A stretch of DNA of 64,000 nt from Paludibacteraceae bacterium. GTDB lineage: Bacteria; Bacteroidota; Bacteroidia; Bacteroidales; Paludibacteraceae. Both the position numbers and the translations under genes were made by a program. The stretch is from contig JAFUWV010000006.1 in NCBI GenBank assembly GCA_017477325.1, positions 49,538 to 113,537 on the forward strand, in the 5' to 3' direction. The notes under the pieces are model-generated. The model was given only the letters and a program-made list of their open reading frames with translations. It was not told where the DNA came from and searched no databases. This document shows, in pieces, positions 19,101 through 26,428 of the stretch. Numbering within the stretch: position 1 is the first letter of the stretch; every line of letters begins with the position of its first letter.

Positions 19101-20426
19101 ATAAACAGGCACCCGTGGATTGCGGATTTTGTCAGTTGTCATACTCAGTTTTAGTTCATATACAGGAACGCCATTAGGGTCTTTCAATATATAATTTGGC
19201 ACATTATATGTAATATTCAATTTATCTTTGATTCCATCATCTGTTATAGCGGCATTACCTGTCCAAATGCTACGGTCGCTGTCCTTATATGTATAGTCAC
19301 CCAAAGAGTCGCGTTTCATCTGCACAATATTAATTTGTTGAGCATCGCTGAAATCACTCTCTAATCCTCGCTGTATCTCAAAAAAGTCGTTGTCCATCAG
19401 GTCTTTCAACTGAGGATTTTTGATATACCAAGTCAAGATATTATTACCTGTGAAAGTACCAGTTGAGTCGGTTTCCTCCCGTACGGCAAAATCATATATC
19501 CTATGATATGGCGGAATATCCACGGCAGTGGATTTCTGCTCTACCGTTGAGCCGGTGGCAGCCTCACGCACCACTTTGAAGGTTGCAGTCATTTGCTGTT
19601 GAACCGTATCGGTTGTCGGCACATATATAGTACCCGAACGCTCGACATCTTTGTCCACCACCTCTGTCGGATTAAACGAAGTATAGTAACTCACAGGCTC
19701 CTGAAACACCATATACGGCACGGCGGCATAGCCATAGCCTGCTACACCCTTCTCGTTGAGTGTATAGAGATACGGAGTGTATAGTTGCGGACGAATAGTG
19801 TTGTTCGAGCCGATAAAACCAGGTTCTTCTATCGTAGTGCTCAACTTATTCCCGTGGGTATAACTACGCTGAAATTCCGACTGTATCTTCAACGAATACT
19901 TAAGCGAATCCAAGCTCTCAGGCGCATACCAATCAAACTCAAGGAAAGTAACCTGCGAGTATCCGTCATGCTCTTTCTGCGTGACATACAACTTATTAGA
20001 CCACGCACCATTGTCGTGTATCTGATAATTCACGCCATTAGCCATCGAGGTAACGACAATATCGCCTTGTCCGCTCAGTAGGCGCACATACGCCGTTCCC
20101 TTGTCGGAATTTTTCTCATTCTCATCATATGCGTCCGTCTTGTAATAGGCAATAGTTGTCCAATTGCTATCGCCGTCTTTCTTGTAGGCAATATAACTGC
20201 ACTTGCCGTCCTCGTCGTAGGCATAGTAGTCATAACTCGCTCCGTATGCCCATACGGGAATAACGAAATGCACCTTATTCATACCTGAAGCGTAAATACT
20301 GTAATGTTTTTTTTGCTCCAAATAATCGTTGGCAAAACAATGCTCCGGCAACATCAACATGCCGACAACAATAACAAAAGCAGCATTAACTAACAGCCGC
20401 TTTGTTAAGAAAAAATATTTATTCAT
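10182..20426 (-). CDS. giant exported multidomain surface protein with LamG-like domains
   Basis: 3414 residues, the largest gene here. A signal peptide ends near residue 32 (LPEHCFA|ND). The first 800 residues are beta-rich, Tyr/Asp-rich repeats including fibronectin-III-like segments. Carboxypeptidase-regulatory-like folds occur near residues 855 (GEISGTILMPDNTGMAGVKV) and 1067 (TRLTGRVLYKNSSIPVSGV). A Gln/Gly-rich linker lies near 1910. Two LamG/concanavalin-like domains sit at about 2360-2550 and 2555-2700 (each ends with GNMLEVRLWTKPLTQEE or GNIDEFVVFEQALPKT). The last residues (IIIRQGERYDATGKKLNK) resemble short C-terminal tails of secreted Bacteroidales proteins. No catalytic motif seen. 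Last gene of a three-gene operon behind a small secreted protein and a barrel-like protein, so probably displayed at the surface for adhesion or glycan binding (inference). Confidence 0.85.
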   Translation of the reverse strand: MNKYFFLTKRLLVNAAFVIVVGMLMLPEHCFANDYLEQKKHYSIYASGMNKVHFVIPVWAYGASYDYYAYDEDGKCSYIAYKKDGDSNWTTIAYYKTDAYDENEKNSDKGTAYVRLLSGQGDIVVTSMANGVNYQIHDNGAWSNKLYVTQKEHDGYSQVTFLEFDWYAPESLDSLKYSLKIQSEFQRSYTHGNKLSTTIEEPGFIGSNNTIRPQLYTPYLYTLNEKGVAGYGYAAVPYMVFQEPVSYYTSFNPTEVVDKDVERSGTIYVPTTDTVQQQMTATFKVVREAATGSTVEQKSTAVDIPPYHRIYDFAVREETDSTGTFTGNNILTWYIKNPQLKDLMDNDFFEIQRGLESDFSDAQQINIVQMKRDSLGDYTYKDSDRSIWTGNAAITDDGIKDKLNITYNVPNYILKDPNGVPVYELKLSMTTDKIRNPRVPVYYRIRRASSSVWGWDAEFSKTAQLDIHNFLAPLAETQENYSLDEDYENNYKVNFKIKLDNKEVSYLKLPIEDWNFSYQYIRNASPDSVEVKIDYEQYIGVITGHSDVFVTIYNSIGEKLIDERVTSPKVFKVPRGSVLNVTYDSTTKKGNTRTYNLYANSKVWFNTEAHSSYMSGWFEITSINFEGYTPEDVSKYMTEELQKHLKDSLYVLATDYYTDQTFKKLGRCMWDRTAQLVLQRTIEETGQTMEFIIPQDSIKRQADGSWIAYYTDIADQGCSHYKYAVRIDQSRADLHVQDSASLKPMQINGPSLYIDEAAKITSFEATQGDAKTDMKAGVLLRWAASSNAVDKYVLLRRPKDSDVAADTIYQGNDYYYLDRSAMPSTHYEYTIEAHYTCNGKTTVNNATAEGWRTPYGEISGTILMPDNTGMAGVKVALQDGNNNVIRTINTNASGAFKFDSLEYITIECEKPKVKITYSYDFSIWAPERQTLFRVLNVDGNVLEDWHNKNEGIYEYPIGTVLEVKSILTEVGDAISSFTVNGHVTLDCFYGRQKSGTNYKYSFKVSASEQTECKCKEVSQSNYVVTPTHQYGIFSYNNTSTGTASITLSPNSAVASGIDFMNTSTTRLTGRVLYKNSSIPVSGVMFLLNGDTVRRGNMPLKSGIDGNFELILPLRQPCRLQVFKQGHIFEGDGILRLEEDKEEFALDKPRDGVRFYDMTRVRLVGRVAGGNDQRDLPRAFGLGKNNLGDNVQLVLQLEGDNTAHIVHDPNDLTRDTIQQTIPHVVYQPYMADSAIVGTTRTLFEKKRITIHPDSATGEFAVDLFPVKYKVVQATATGYATLFGSGQGSETFDLTNAPLTEYVGRCNMTAKEITVERKDIVSEQGSTTKYPYSGGIASQGGLLDGDSIHYNAVYDRIYHSPVIVTLKQVLYGLDKAGYGEEEMEVNSLSLHSKQKVRLYEKHDDGSVTYLLGHPVFVANRKYQFIARAFERYYYNNLQSSEVDEVPQRGGSVRIHNGLKSATTYQDYTLDDKGQSKSVMLEVADIDTENSGENALRTVSTVLQVEDNYVETDVFQAFVSGTDIQIGEMTSTPSGVVLLDIVRDPGGNGSSAWVESGTTYNFAYTDSYDWKIGVELTPKYGVSISQDIGAISAPQGMGSYLGANFETSRQFSFTLPITHEWKWGYKYNYTFTTTDRISTSSGKAKDNVGRNADVFLGTTVSQLAGKAKTVDIINDSMFIARQPAINAGLMKVLGQGTAADGKTYYLVTGQKVVLGSHVAGSFVYTQYYILNTLIPKLALERQNLLMNFPDSAAAQDYADQTGEAVYWYHSTGDNVSLIDTLPYNTYEMFVPKKSSRAFTNRVAALDNMILQWITILYQNEKEKVVARMMGSQVGTWSVSSGATISHTDNYSASAQYNEMPQGWALIGSNAASNSAKAGQALLKEMRNIVEFFKTKGQDQIGTTVAEALNALSTQNNGGQGPGQDPTNKQHQQSLGTKTNDAKLSFSYNPIFSYDNNSNASQEQTVKKSSGFTLGADTHGDITVSVYRAQYDSVWKNRTKPIRDKVNQNGYTDYLYGSYVFYTVAGSSYCPHEEEEKTLFYNKGMILNNETQWVDKPEMSIDTHEQTGVHPDKRATFRVTLMNNGQVQTGLGANGTLFNLSLWADSNPDGAKVYVDGAPLITAIPVFLVPGQPVVKTIEVERGTVDDYNNLTLGLSLADCPKTNSKLSFSVHFLPVSSDVSISMPRQNWIMNTLSQHDSVGYYLPVEIDGFDIHHKNFDHIEFQYKLSTESEEMWVNQCSFYASDSLYGLATGNKAMIQNGRIVPFRFYGERDPMEQKYDLRAVTFCRFGSGFVTKSSPVISGTKDTRPPRVFGEPEPVNAILGVGDNLRLRFNEPIAGNYLDEDNNFQLVGYTNETGITTNASVHFDGTPNSYAATQVSRTLEARSYTIDMVVKPTTPTSECVFFEHGLEREGVVFGKTADDRLYLQFGTYTIVSQPLPKPMTDFTRVIATYNYSNNTLRFYAGTLDITDSVARPVPDIPYTLNAPLMFGRGMDGNMLEVRLWTKPLTQEEISATNMRYLTGFEQELVAYYPMNEAAGNTVSDKATGATLTLHGTSWNLPKGISLALKNGERVALAHNKLSRSAVYDATYMLWFRPTSTGGTIFTAGDKHFTLADSQLQWQLNDSTSYPLGTVNTDEWHHLVLAINHTYNNVALYVDGKMKASYSATQMTGMTGDMFFGGDGFEGNIDEFVVFEQALPKTLIEDYGNRTPAGDEMGLMAYLPFEQLKQNDNGVLELVFSVNDQRQFRDVYGNVVDKAVPLLDEDQPYMADISSHADKTIFAPVTGLGLLTKLNFDWAFNQDELLINLKMADYEINKQTLYITVRDVEDLNGNPMPSPVMWTAYVDRNALKWDYRQVEFSHEYNSTYDDTNHMDISFTNHSGRRHQYTIESLPAWLTVDETSGSIAPTEFKQQRFFFDISMPVGKYTDLVYLTDENGLTEPLRVNYEVQAKCPWDEPSTTDYPLNMSVCGQVQLDGEILTNPNDKVIALYRNECVGMANVDFDNLTNRSRVFLTVYGNEQMNKKAIRFQLWQASTGKVLTLTPSVDITFAHGAVYGCGNEQLVIFTAGGGEEQNITLQPGWNWTSFNIGVYANQTGVINNVMTASQPWTEGDLIKNPVTRNFCVYSDSLGRFVGSLYHFRYIYSHMVYSANKNIMRVSGRILPADSMRVTLRGKGQWSPLPCLFSESTSISEALADYFDNATAGDMVKSHDRFAYFSEDKKWEGNLTALRPGEGYFFRRTGEGDVVINFYDKNRPNKGNSVSRKNYMPAYSDTETAVFHNPNAATNMTMIATIEHQSYKEEDTSIRVYADGELAAVAQPQQIDGETYYFLTIQSDNMDAQLRFETEDGRELRLLDDNTLQIISLRNCPDTHYGSLRSPARLVATDEPTDRVYKIIEDDHVIIIRQGERYDATGKKLNK

Positions 20427-20477
20427 AAATTATAGATAATTAATACGATACAAATATATTTTAAAAATATAGTAGCT

Positions 20478-21107
20478 TTATTCCGTGTATTTCTCATACA
20501 AGCCAATATACTCCATAATATACTGGATAGACTGGTCGGAGAAATCCTGATTAAGGGACTTATCGTTTAGTACACTACGCCATACATTATACACCTCCGC
20601 CCAGTCGTTATCCAACGCTATTTGCGACAATATCAACGCATGTATAACGCTTGCAGCACGACTGCGCGGACTGCGTTTTTTTGCCTCACGGGCAAGACGC
20701 TCGGCACGACGTACATCGAAATAGTCATCCATTGCCTTAACGTATGCAAACACAACCATCTGCTCACCATACATACCATTGAAGACCTGCTGCTTAGACT
20801 CAATACCGTTTTTCCTCACATAGTAAGCAACAAGGTCAGGATAGTGTGTCTGACCATTGAAGTTCCAACCCATGTAATTAACAAGGCACAAGCGCTGTTC
20901 AACGGGCACTGAGGGCGAGCATAGTATCGCCATCACTTCTTCGCCCCAACCGTGTTGGTCGAATGCCTTGAGAATTTCAGGATTGTTTTGCTTATCGCCC
21001 GACGGATTCAGTGTGCGGGCAAAATCTGTACTGGTAAGCGGAGAGTCCGCCAATGCAAACATCGTTGCCACAAAGGCAAAAACTGAGATAAGACTTAGAC
21101 GTTTCAT
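20478..21107 (-). CDS. small exported protein upstream of the giant surface protein
   Basis: 209 residues from the ATG at 21107, chosen because it opens a signal peptide (MKRLSLISVFAFVATMFALA); the ATG at 21143 would add 12 residues that spoil it. The mature part is mostly helical (EILKAFDQHGWGEEVMAILC, VEQRLCLVNYMGWNF, AERLAREAKKRSPRSRAASV) and looks like helical-repeat packing. I do not recognise a named family. It lies 42 bases after the barrel-like gene and 51 bases before the giant gene, so the three are one transcription unit; a chaperone or anchoring role for the giant protein is a guess from position. Confidence 0.75.
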   Translation of the reverse strand: MKRLSLISVFAFVATMFALADSPLTSTDFARTLNPSGDKQNNPEILKAFDQHGWGEEVMAILCSPSVPVEQRLCLVNYMGWNFNGQTHYPDLVAYYVRKNGIESKQQVFNGMYGEQMVVFAYVKAMDDYFDVRRAERLAREAKKRSPRSRAASVIHALILSQIALDNDWAEVYNVWRSVLNDKSLNQDFSDQSIQYIMEYIGLYEKYTE

Positions 21108-21149
21108 AATGCTGTACAATGTTGATTGTGGAATGATATCCACTCTATG

Positions 21150-22274
21150 TTAGAAGTGTAATTGTTTCAAATCTTTATAGTCGAACTGCTTTGTGCGGAT
21201 GCCGTCAAGCGAGAAAATCGCTACCACTTGTTGCTGGTGCTGCAAACCTCCTTCATGTACATAGTGCATATTCCATGAAAAATAGCAGTTCACGAAAGCC
21301 ATCTTCACAATATACACATACAAATCGGTACGATTGTATATCTTCGACTGATAAAACGGGTCACCCTGATTCAAGTCCGACCCGTAAGTGCCATACAGAG
21401 GCATCAGGTTGCTGCCATAATAGAATGTATTGCGCGCTCCCACCCAACGCCAGTTGATATTAAACTCAAGCATGAAGCCATGAGGCTGGTATATTGTGTG
21501 TGTCTTTCGCTCACGCTGGTAACCATATATATAACTTGCTCGCAAAGCCAAGCTGTCAAGCGGTGTAGGCTTTGAGAAGTCAATACCTATGTTTGGCGAG
21601 ATATAAGCATCGTCGCACACTCCCTCATGCGGAGTCGGATCTGCATGATTGGCCTTATGATTGAGCTGGGCCACACCGCCAACAAAGTACCTGAAGAAAC
21701 CCTGATAACCATACTCGCCGTCTATCGTTATGCGAAACATCTCCCGCTGGTCCTCGCGCTGCATACCACGCCAGTCAAGCATCGCCTCCATAAAGCCGTG
21801 TCGGGACTGATACTGGAACAATGCACCTTGTATGTTAGGGTGGAAATAGGCTATAGAGTCGTAACGCAGAAAGTCCGGCAACGGCCTATGGAAATACTTA
21901 TACGGTACCGCACCCAAACTCATACGAAACCCTTTGTACGCATACTGATAATATACTGTGGGGAACACATGAATATCTCGCCAGTTGCCTCCCATAGGCT
22001 GAATGTAACTTATGCCTGCCATCAGGCGGTGCAACCCGCCTTTGCCATCATTGAAACCCACACCTATCTCAGGCGAGAGACGAATGCCGAACAGAGTTCC
22101 ATCGTTGTGATACGGAGCTTTATATTCGCGGTTATCGAAGAAGAAGAGCGCATCTGCATCGTACTGGAGGCGTGGTTTGAGAGGTTGCATCGATACCGAG
22201 TCGTTGGGATATTCCAACGCTGCGATACTGCCTGCAAAAACTGCCAATAACACTATGATAAACAACTTCTTCAT
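21150..22274 (-). CDS. outer-membrane barrel-like protein, first gene of giant-protein operon
   Basis: 374 residues from the ATG at 22274, which begins a signal peptide (MKKLFIIVLLAVFAGSIAA). A TATCTTTG promoter element at 22284-22291 lies downstream of the alternative ATG at 22310, which rules that one out. The mature protein is rich in aromatic, alternating strands (FRMSLGAVPYKYFHR, GFMLEFNINWRWVGARNTFYYGS, CYFSWNMHYVHEGG), as expected for an outer-membrane barrel of 12-14 strands. No PorP/SprF signature that I can assign. With the small secreted and giant genes downstream it may form an export or anchoring set (inference). Confidence 0.75.
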   Translation of the reverse strand: MKKLFIIVLLAVFAGSIAALEYPNDSVSMQPLKPRLQYDADALFFFDNREYKAPYHNDGTLFGIRLSPEIGVGFNDGKGGLHRLMAGISYIQPMGGNWRDIHVFPTVYYQYAYKGFRMSLGAVPYKYFHRPLPDFLRYDSIAYFHPNIQGALFQYQSRHGFMEAMLDWRGMQREDQREMFRITIDGEYGYQGFFRYFVGGVAQLNHKANHADPTPHEGVCDDAYISPNIGIDFSKPTPLDSLALRASYIYGYQRERKTHTIYQPHGFMLEFNINWRWVGARNTFYYGSNLMPLYGTYGSDLNQGDPFYQSKIYNRTDLYVYIVKMAFVNCYFSWNMHYVHEGGLQHQQQVVAIFSLDGIRTKQFDYKDLKQLHF

Positions 22275-22283
22275 ATTCGACGG

Positions 22284-22291
22284 CAAAGATA
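22284..22291 (-). promoter_or_regulatory. -7 promoter element of the giant-protein operon
   Basis: Reads TATCTTTG on the minus strand, with ATTG 20 bases upstream in the -33 place. The transcript would begin about 3-6 bases before the chosen ATG, so the mRNA may be nearly leaderless. Confidence 0.5.
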
Positions 22292-22379
22292 CAATATATT
22301 TTTTGTTCATGCAATATTTGAATGTTTAAAGAGGTTGATTAATGTTACGGAATGATGGATGATGACGAGTGATGAATTT

Positions 22380-22393
22380 GGCACAGAATTTGA
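22380..22393 (+). promoter_or_regulatory. possible sigma-54 -24/-12 element upstream of moxR
   Basis: TTGGCACAGAATTTGA has the full -24 half (TGGCAC) and the correct GG-N10-G spacing, but GA instead of GC at -12. It is 61 bases before the moxR ATG. It resembles the two exact boxes at 26429 and 37036. Confidence 0.4.
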
Positions 22394-22454
22394 TACTGAA
22401 TAGTCGAATTATCAAATCATGAAATTTTAAATCTTTAAATTTAATATACCCCTT

Positions 22455-23447
22455 ATGGAACAAGTTGATATTCGCGAACTTCAGGAGCGCATCGAGCGTG
22501 AGAGTTCGTTTGTAGATGCCCTTCAGATGGGCATGAATCAGGTGATAGTAGGGCAAAAGCACTTAGTAGAGAGTCTGCTTATCGGTCTGCTTTCGGATGG
22601 TCATATACTGCTTGAAGGTGTACCCGGTCTGGCTAAGACTTTAGCCATAAAGACGCTTGCCGATCTCATCAAGGCTGACTTCAGCCGTATTCAGTTCACT
22701 CCTGACCTTCTGCCTGCCGACGTGTTGGGCACACAGATTTATTCACAGAAAAACGAGGAGTTCCGCATCAAACGCGGACCTATCTTCGCCAACTTTGTAC
22801 TTGCTGATGAAATCAACCGTGCTCCCGCCAAAGTGCAGTCAGCACTTCTGGAGGCCATGCAGGAGCGTCAGATTACCATCGGTGACGAGACATTCAAGTT
22901 GCAGGAGCCGTTCCTCGTGCTCGCCACTCAGAACCCTATCGAACAAGAAGGTACTTACCCTCTTCCTGAGGCACAAACCGACCGTTTCATGCTCAAAGTT
23001 GTGATAGGTTATCCTAAGAAAGACGAGGAACAACAGATTATCCGCCAGCAGATTGCAGCCCAGAAGAAGCAAGTGCTGCCTATTCTCTCTACAGAAGACA
23101 TCATGAAGGCTCGCAGTGTGGTACAACAAGTTTATCTTGACGAGAAGATTGAGAAATACATTGTTGACATAGTGTTTGCAACCCGCTATCCTGAGCAGTA
23201 CGGATTGGAGAATCTGAAAAACATGATTTCTTTTGGCGGATCGCCGCGTGCTTCTATCAATCTTGCTCTTGCCGCACGTGCCTATGCCTTCATTCATCGC
23301 CGTGGCTATGTCATTCCTGAAGACATACGAGCTGTCTGCTACGATGTTTTGCGTCACCGTATTGGACTAACCTACGAAGCTGAAGCACAGAATATGACCA
23401 CAGAAGACATCATAACCGAGATTCTCAACAAAGTGGAAGTACCCTAA
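22455..23447 (+). CDS. moxR: MoxR-type AAA+ ATPase of the Bat locus
   Basis: A 330-residue MoxR ATPase. Walker A is GVPGLAKT, Walker B is VLADEINRAPAKVQSALLEAMQE, and sensor 1 is LVLATQNPIEQEGTYPLPEAQTDRF; the C-terminal lid domain contains FGGSPRASINLALAARAYAF. MoxR proteins act as chaperone-like partners of VWA-domain proteins. Here it heads a tight plus-strand run with a DUF58 protein (39 bases on) and a DUF4381-like protein, and the BatA/BatB VWA proteins lie further down. Cytoplasmic. Complete and typical in length. Confidence 0.95.
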   Translation: MEQVDIRELQERIERESSFVDALQMGMNQVIVGQKHLVESLLIGLLSDGHILLEGVPGLAKTLAIKTLADLIKADFSRIQFTPDLLPADVLGTQIYSQKNEEFRIKRGPIFANFVLADEINRAPAKVQSALLEAMQERQITIGDETFKLQEPFLVLATQNPIEQEGTYPLPEAQTDRFMLKVVIGYPKKDEEQQIIRQQIAAQKKQVLPILSTEDIMKARSVVQQVYLDEKIEKYIVDIVFATRYPEQYGLENLKNMISFGGSPRASINLALAARAYAFIHRRGYVIPEDIRAVCYDVLRHRIGLTYEAEAQNMTTEDIITEILNKVEVP

Positions 23448-23486
23448 TTCTAATTCAAAGTTTAGAGTTGATAGTATTAAATCACA

Positions 23487-24371
23487 ATGACTTCAGAAGA
23501 GTTACTACAAAAAGTAAGGCGGATTGAGATAAAAACTCACGGGCTCAGCAAGCAGATATTCGCAGGCGAGTACCATAGCCAATTCAAAGGAAAAGGTATG
23601 GCATTCAGCGAAGTAAGAGAATATCAGCCGGGAGATGACGTGCGCAGTATTGATTGGAATGTAACTGCTCGACTCAATAAACCTTACATCAAAGTGTTCG
23701 AGGAAGAGCGTGAACTGACCGTGATGTTGCTTATCGATGTCAGCGGTAGCCGCAATTTCGGCACACAAACGCAGATGAAGCGCGACATGATTACCGAAAT
23801 CGCGGCAACACTTGCCTTTTCTACTATTGAGAACAATGACAAAGTCGGAGTTATATTCTTTACTGACAAGATAGAGAAATATATCCCTGCCAAGAAAGGT
23901 AAACAACACGTACTCCGCATCATACGCGAGTTGATAGAGTTCGAACCGCAATCGCAAGGCACGGATATTGCTCAGGCTCTGCAATATTTCACTAATGCTC
24001 AGAAGCGCCGTTCCACTGCCTTCCTCATTTCCGACTTTGTTGGCTCTAATGCTTCTGCAAAAGGCAAACTTCTCATTGAGCAGCCTCTTCTTATTGCCCA
24101 AAACAAACACGATCTGCAAGTTATTCAGGTATATGACCGGCGCGATGCCGAACTGCCGGATGTAGGTCTTCTGAAACTAAAAGACGCTGAGACCGGCATC
24201 CGTTCGTGGATAGATACCTCTGTACCCGCTATTCGTCAGGCATACAACGACAACTGGAAGGCACAGCAAACAGCTTTGGACAATGTATTCACTCGCACCG
24301 GTACTCACAACGTAAGCATTCGCACTGACCAGGATTACGTCAAAGCACTGATGAGGTTGTTTAAAGTGTAA
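23487..24371 (+). CDS. DUF58 / VWA-like protein of the Bat locus
   Basis: A 294-residue DUF58 protein. The family core GKGMAFSEVREYQPGDDVRSIDWNVTARLNKPYIKVFEEERE is followed by a von Willebrand A-like fold with an intact metal-site motif DVSGSRNFG. No signal peptide or membrane segment, so cytoplasmic. DUF58 proteins accompany MoxR ATPases and are probable MoxR clients. It starts 39 bases after moxR and precedes the DUF4381-like gene by 39 bases; the three are one unit closed by the terminator at 25362-25387. Confidence 0.92.
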   Translation: MTSEELLQKVRRIEIKTHGLSKQIFAGEYHSQFKGKGMAFSEVREYQPGDDVRSIDWNVTARLNKPYIKVFEEERELTVMLLIDVSGSRNFGTQTQMKRDMITEIAATLAFSTIENNDKVGVIFFTDKIEKYIPAKKGKQHVLRIIRELIEFEPQSQGTDIAQALQYFTNAQKRRSTAFLISDFVGSNASAKGKLLIEQPLLIAQNKHDLQVIQVYDRRDAELPDVGLLKLKDAETGIRSWIDTSVPAIRQAYNDNWKAQQTALDNVFTRTGTHNVSIRTDQDYVKALMRLFKV

Positions 24372-24410
24372 GGTCCGGTTTATTAGTGGAGAGTTAAAAG
24401 ATTTATAGCA

Positions 24411-25319
24411 ATGAATATCTTATCAATAATACTTACTATAGTGGTGTCAGCGCAGTTGGATTCTACTCAGTTGATGATAGGTGACCAGTGCGACCTCCGG
24501 CTGCAAGCCACGCTCGACAAGCAAGAGCATGTACAGTTTCCTGTGTATGGTGAAGAACTTATTCCCGGCATAGAGATTACTGACCGCACAATGATAGATA
24601 CTGTCAGCCTCAAAGACGGCAGACAGCAACTGACACAGTATCTCACCGTCACCTCTTTCAAAGACTCTCTTTTCTTTATCCCTGCCCTACCTTTTGTTAG
24701 CGGTGATGACACCATGTTCACTGACCCGCTGTCACTTAACGTTATTCAGCCTTTCGAGATAGACACCACACAGAATGCCATCACCGACATCAAACCGGTC
24801 TATAAGGCTCCTATCTGGTGGTGGGGAATACTGCGTTGGGTGTTGCTTGCATTGGCAATAGCAGGTCTTGGGGTTGGAGCATACTATTTGTATAAATACA
24901 TACAGAAACGCCGCTTGATGCGGGAAGGTGATTATGTTGAGCCTGAAGTCATCCGCCCTGCAGAAGAAGTGGCTCTGGAGAAACTGGACAAGATAAAGGA
25001 GGAAAAAATCTGGCAGCAAGGACGTCAAAAAGACTATCATACTGAACTGACAGATGTAGTTCGTGAATACATAGCCAACCGTTTTGGTATTTCCTCTCAA
25101 GAACAAACCTCTTCAGAGATACTCACCGACATACAGCCGGTACTCAAAGACAGAAAAGACCTTTACTCATCGCTCAAGAAAATGCTCTCTTTGGCAGATC
25201 TTGTAAAGTTCGCAAAATGGAATCCGCTGCCTGACGAGAACGAGCAGTCTTTACGCAGTGCGTATGAATTTGTAAGGGAGACAACGCCCGAGGAGGAAAC
25301 TGTGAAAAATGAAGAGTGA
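24411..25319 (+). CDS. membrane-anchored Bat-locus protein (DUF4381-like)
   Basis: A 302-residue protein with a short signal sequence (MNILSIILTIVVSAQ), a beta-rich periplasmic domain of about 115 residues that resembles a single BatD-type repeat, one membrane span (about residues 140-160, WGILRWVLLALAIAGLGVGAYYLY) and a charged cytoplasmic tail (LEKLDKIKEEKIWQQGRQKDYHTELTDVVREYIANRFG). This tail occurs in Bat-associated membrane proteins and in BatD itself. It is third in the moxR unit. Function in the Bat complex unknown; naming by family position is an inference. Confidence 0.75.
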   Translation: MNILSIILTIVVSAQLDSTQLMIGDQCDLRLQATLDKQEHVQFPVYGEELIPGIEITDRTMIDTVSLKDGRQQLTQYLTVTSFKDSLFFIPALPFVSGDDTMFTDPLSLNVIQPFEIDTTQNAITDIKPVYKAPIWWWGILRWVLLALAIAGLGVGAYYLYKYIQKRRLMREGDYVEPEVIRPAEEVALEKLDKIKEEKIWQQGRQKDYHTELTDVVREYIANRFGISSQEQTSSEILTDIQPVLKDRKDLYSSLKKMLSLADLVKFAKWNPLPDENEQSLRSAYEFVRETTPEEETVKNEE

Positions 25320-25361
25320 AAACGGCATAATTTTCATTATTTCATTATGCATTATTATTCA

Positions 25362-25387
25362 GGAGACTTTCAAGAGTCTCCTTTTTT
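25362..25387 (+). terminator. rho-independent terminator after the moxR unit
   Basis: GGAGACT (25362-25368) pairs with AGTCTCC (25375-25381), loop TTCAAG, followed by six T. It separates the moxR-DUF58-DUF4381 unit from the AraC regulator gene. Confidence 0.9.
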
Positions 25388-25476
25388 ATCATTTTTTCCC
25401 ATTACTCTACATATACAATTTTAACATAAAGTCAATAAATTCTTTATCACATGTTGCGGGATTAAAAAACTATTTG

Positions 25477-25484
25477 TAATTTTG
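25477..25484 (+). promoter_or_regulatory. -7 promoter element of the AraC-type gene
   Basis: TAATTTTG matches TAnnTTTG and sits 30 bases before the ATG. A GTTG lies 20 bases upstream in the -33 position. Confidence 0.6.
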
Positions 25485-25514
25485 TAGCCGCAAATAACCA
25501 ATTTACAAACAGAT

Positions 25515-26384
25515 ATGACGCAAGAAGAAATTTTCGAGGCCAAAGTCAAAAATATCAATAAGTCGGAAATAGTAGTTTTACGGAATTTAACAAAATTTCC
25601 TGTTTACGACAAGGACTTTGCTTTGCCGGACATGACTGTAGGGCTGAATCTGCATGGCAATGCCCGTGCTCTGTATGATATGCATGAGATCAGTTTTGAG
25701 AAGAACGAACTTGCCGTGGTTCTACCCAATCACTTGCTATGCCCGTTAGAGACTAGCGACGACTATTGCATCACACTCATTGTCATCTCTGGCACCTTCG
25801 TGGACGAGATGAAACACCGCACCCTTACGCACGACTATACCAAATTTCATCTCGACCCCTCCACCAAGCTCACCGATGAACAGGTGGTTAAATTCATGAA
25901 AGTGGTTGACGTTATAGAGATGGTCAGCGAGATGACAGACGAGCAGCTCCCCAATCGTCATGAGATGTTGGTATATCTGATAGATGTGGCTTTCGAACTG
26001 ATCAATAGTTTCCGCAGGAATCAGGATACACCGCGTGAGGCAACACGCAATAATGCCATCTTCAACAACTTCTGCGATCTCTTGTCGGAGAACTATGCCA
26101 AGACTCGCGAAGTCGGCTTCTATGCAAGGCAGCTTGGCATGAGTTCCAAATATTTCTCTAAGATAATACTTGACACTGTGGGCGTAAGTGCAGGTAGTTG
26201 GATTGAAGAATACGTAGCCACACAGGCAAAACAAATGCTTCGTACACGTTTCGACATGAATATTCAGCAAGTAGCCTTTCGTCTCGGGTTCAAAGAACAA
26301 TCTGACTTCTGTCGATTCTTCAAAAGAGCCACAGGCATGAGTCCCAAACAATTCCGTAGTCTTAACAGAAGCAAAAGAGGCTAA
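25515..26384 (+). CDS. AraC-family transcriptional regulator
   Basis: A 289-residue regulator. The N-terminal part (about residues 20-170) is a cupin-like sensor without recognisable ligand residues. The C-terminal about 100 residues form the double helix-turn-helix (TREVGFYARQLGMSSKYFSKIILDTVGVSAGSWI ... NIQQVAFRLGFKEQSDFCRFFKRATGMSPKQFR). It has its own promoter behind a terminator and precedes the threonine aldolase gene, which has a sigma-54-like promoter. Whether it controls the neighbouring Bat genes is not shown by the sequence. Confidence 0.93.
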   Translation: MTQEEIFEAKVKNINKSEIVVLRNLTKFPVYDKDFALPDMTVGLNLHGNARALYDMHEISFEKNELAVVLPNHLLCPLETSDDYCITLIVISGTFVDEMKHRTLTHDYTKFHLDPSTKLTDEQVVKFMKVVDVIEMVSEMTDEQLPNRHEMLVYLIDVAFELINSFRRNQDTPREATRNNAIFNNFCDLLSENYAKTREVGFYARQLGMSSKYFSKIILDTVGVSAGSWIEEYVATQAKQMLRTRFDMNIQQVAFRLGFKEQSDFCRFFKRATGMSPKQFRSLNRSKRG

Positions 26385-26428
26385 ATTCTTTATCTCCTCA
26401 TCAGTCGTTAGACATAGTGCATAAAAAC

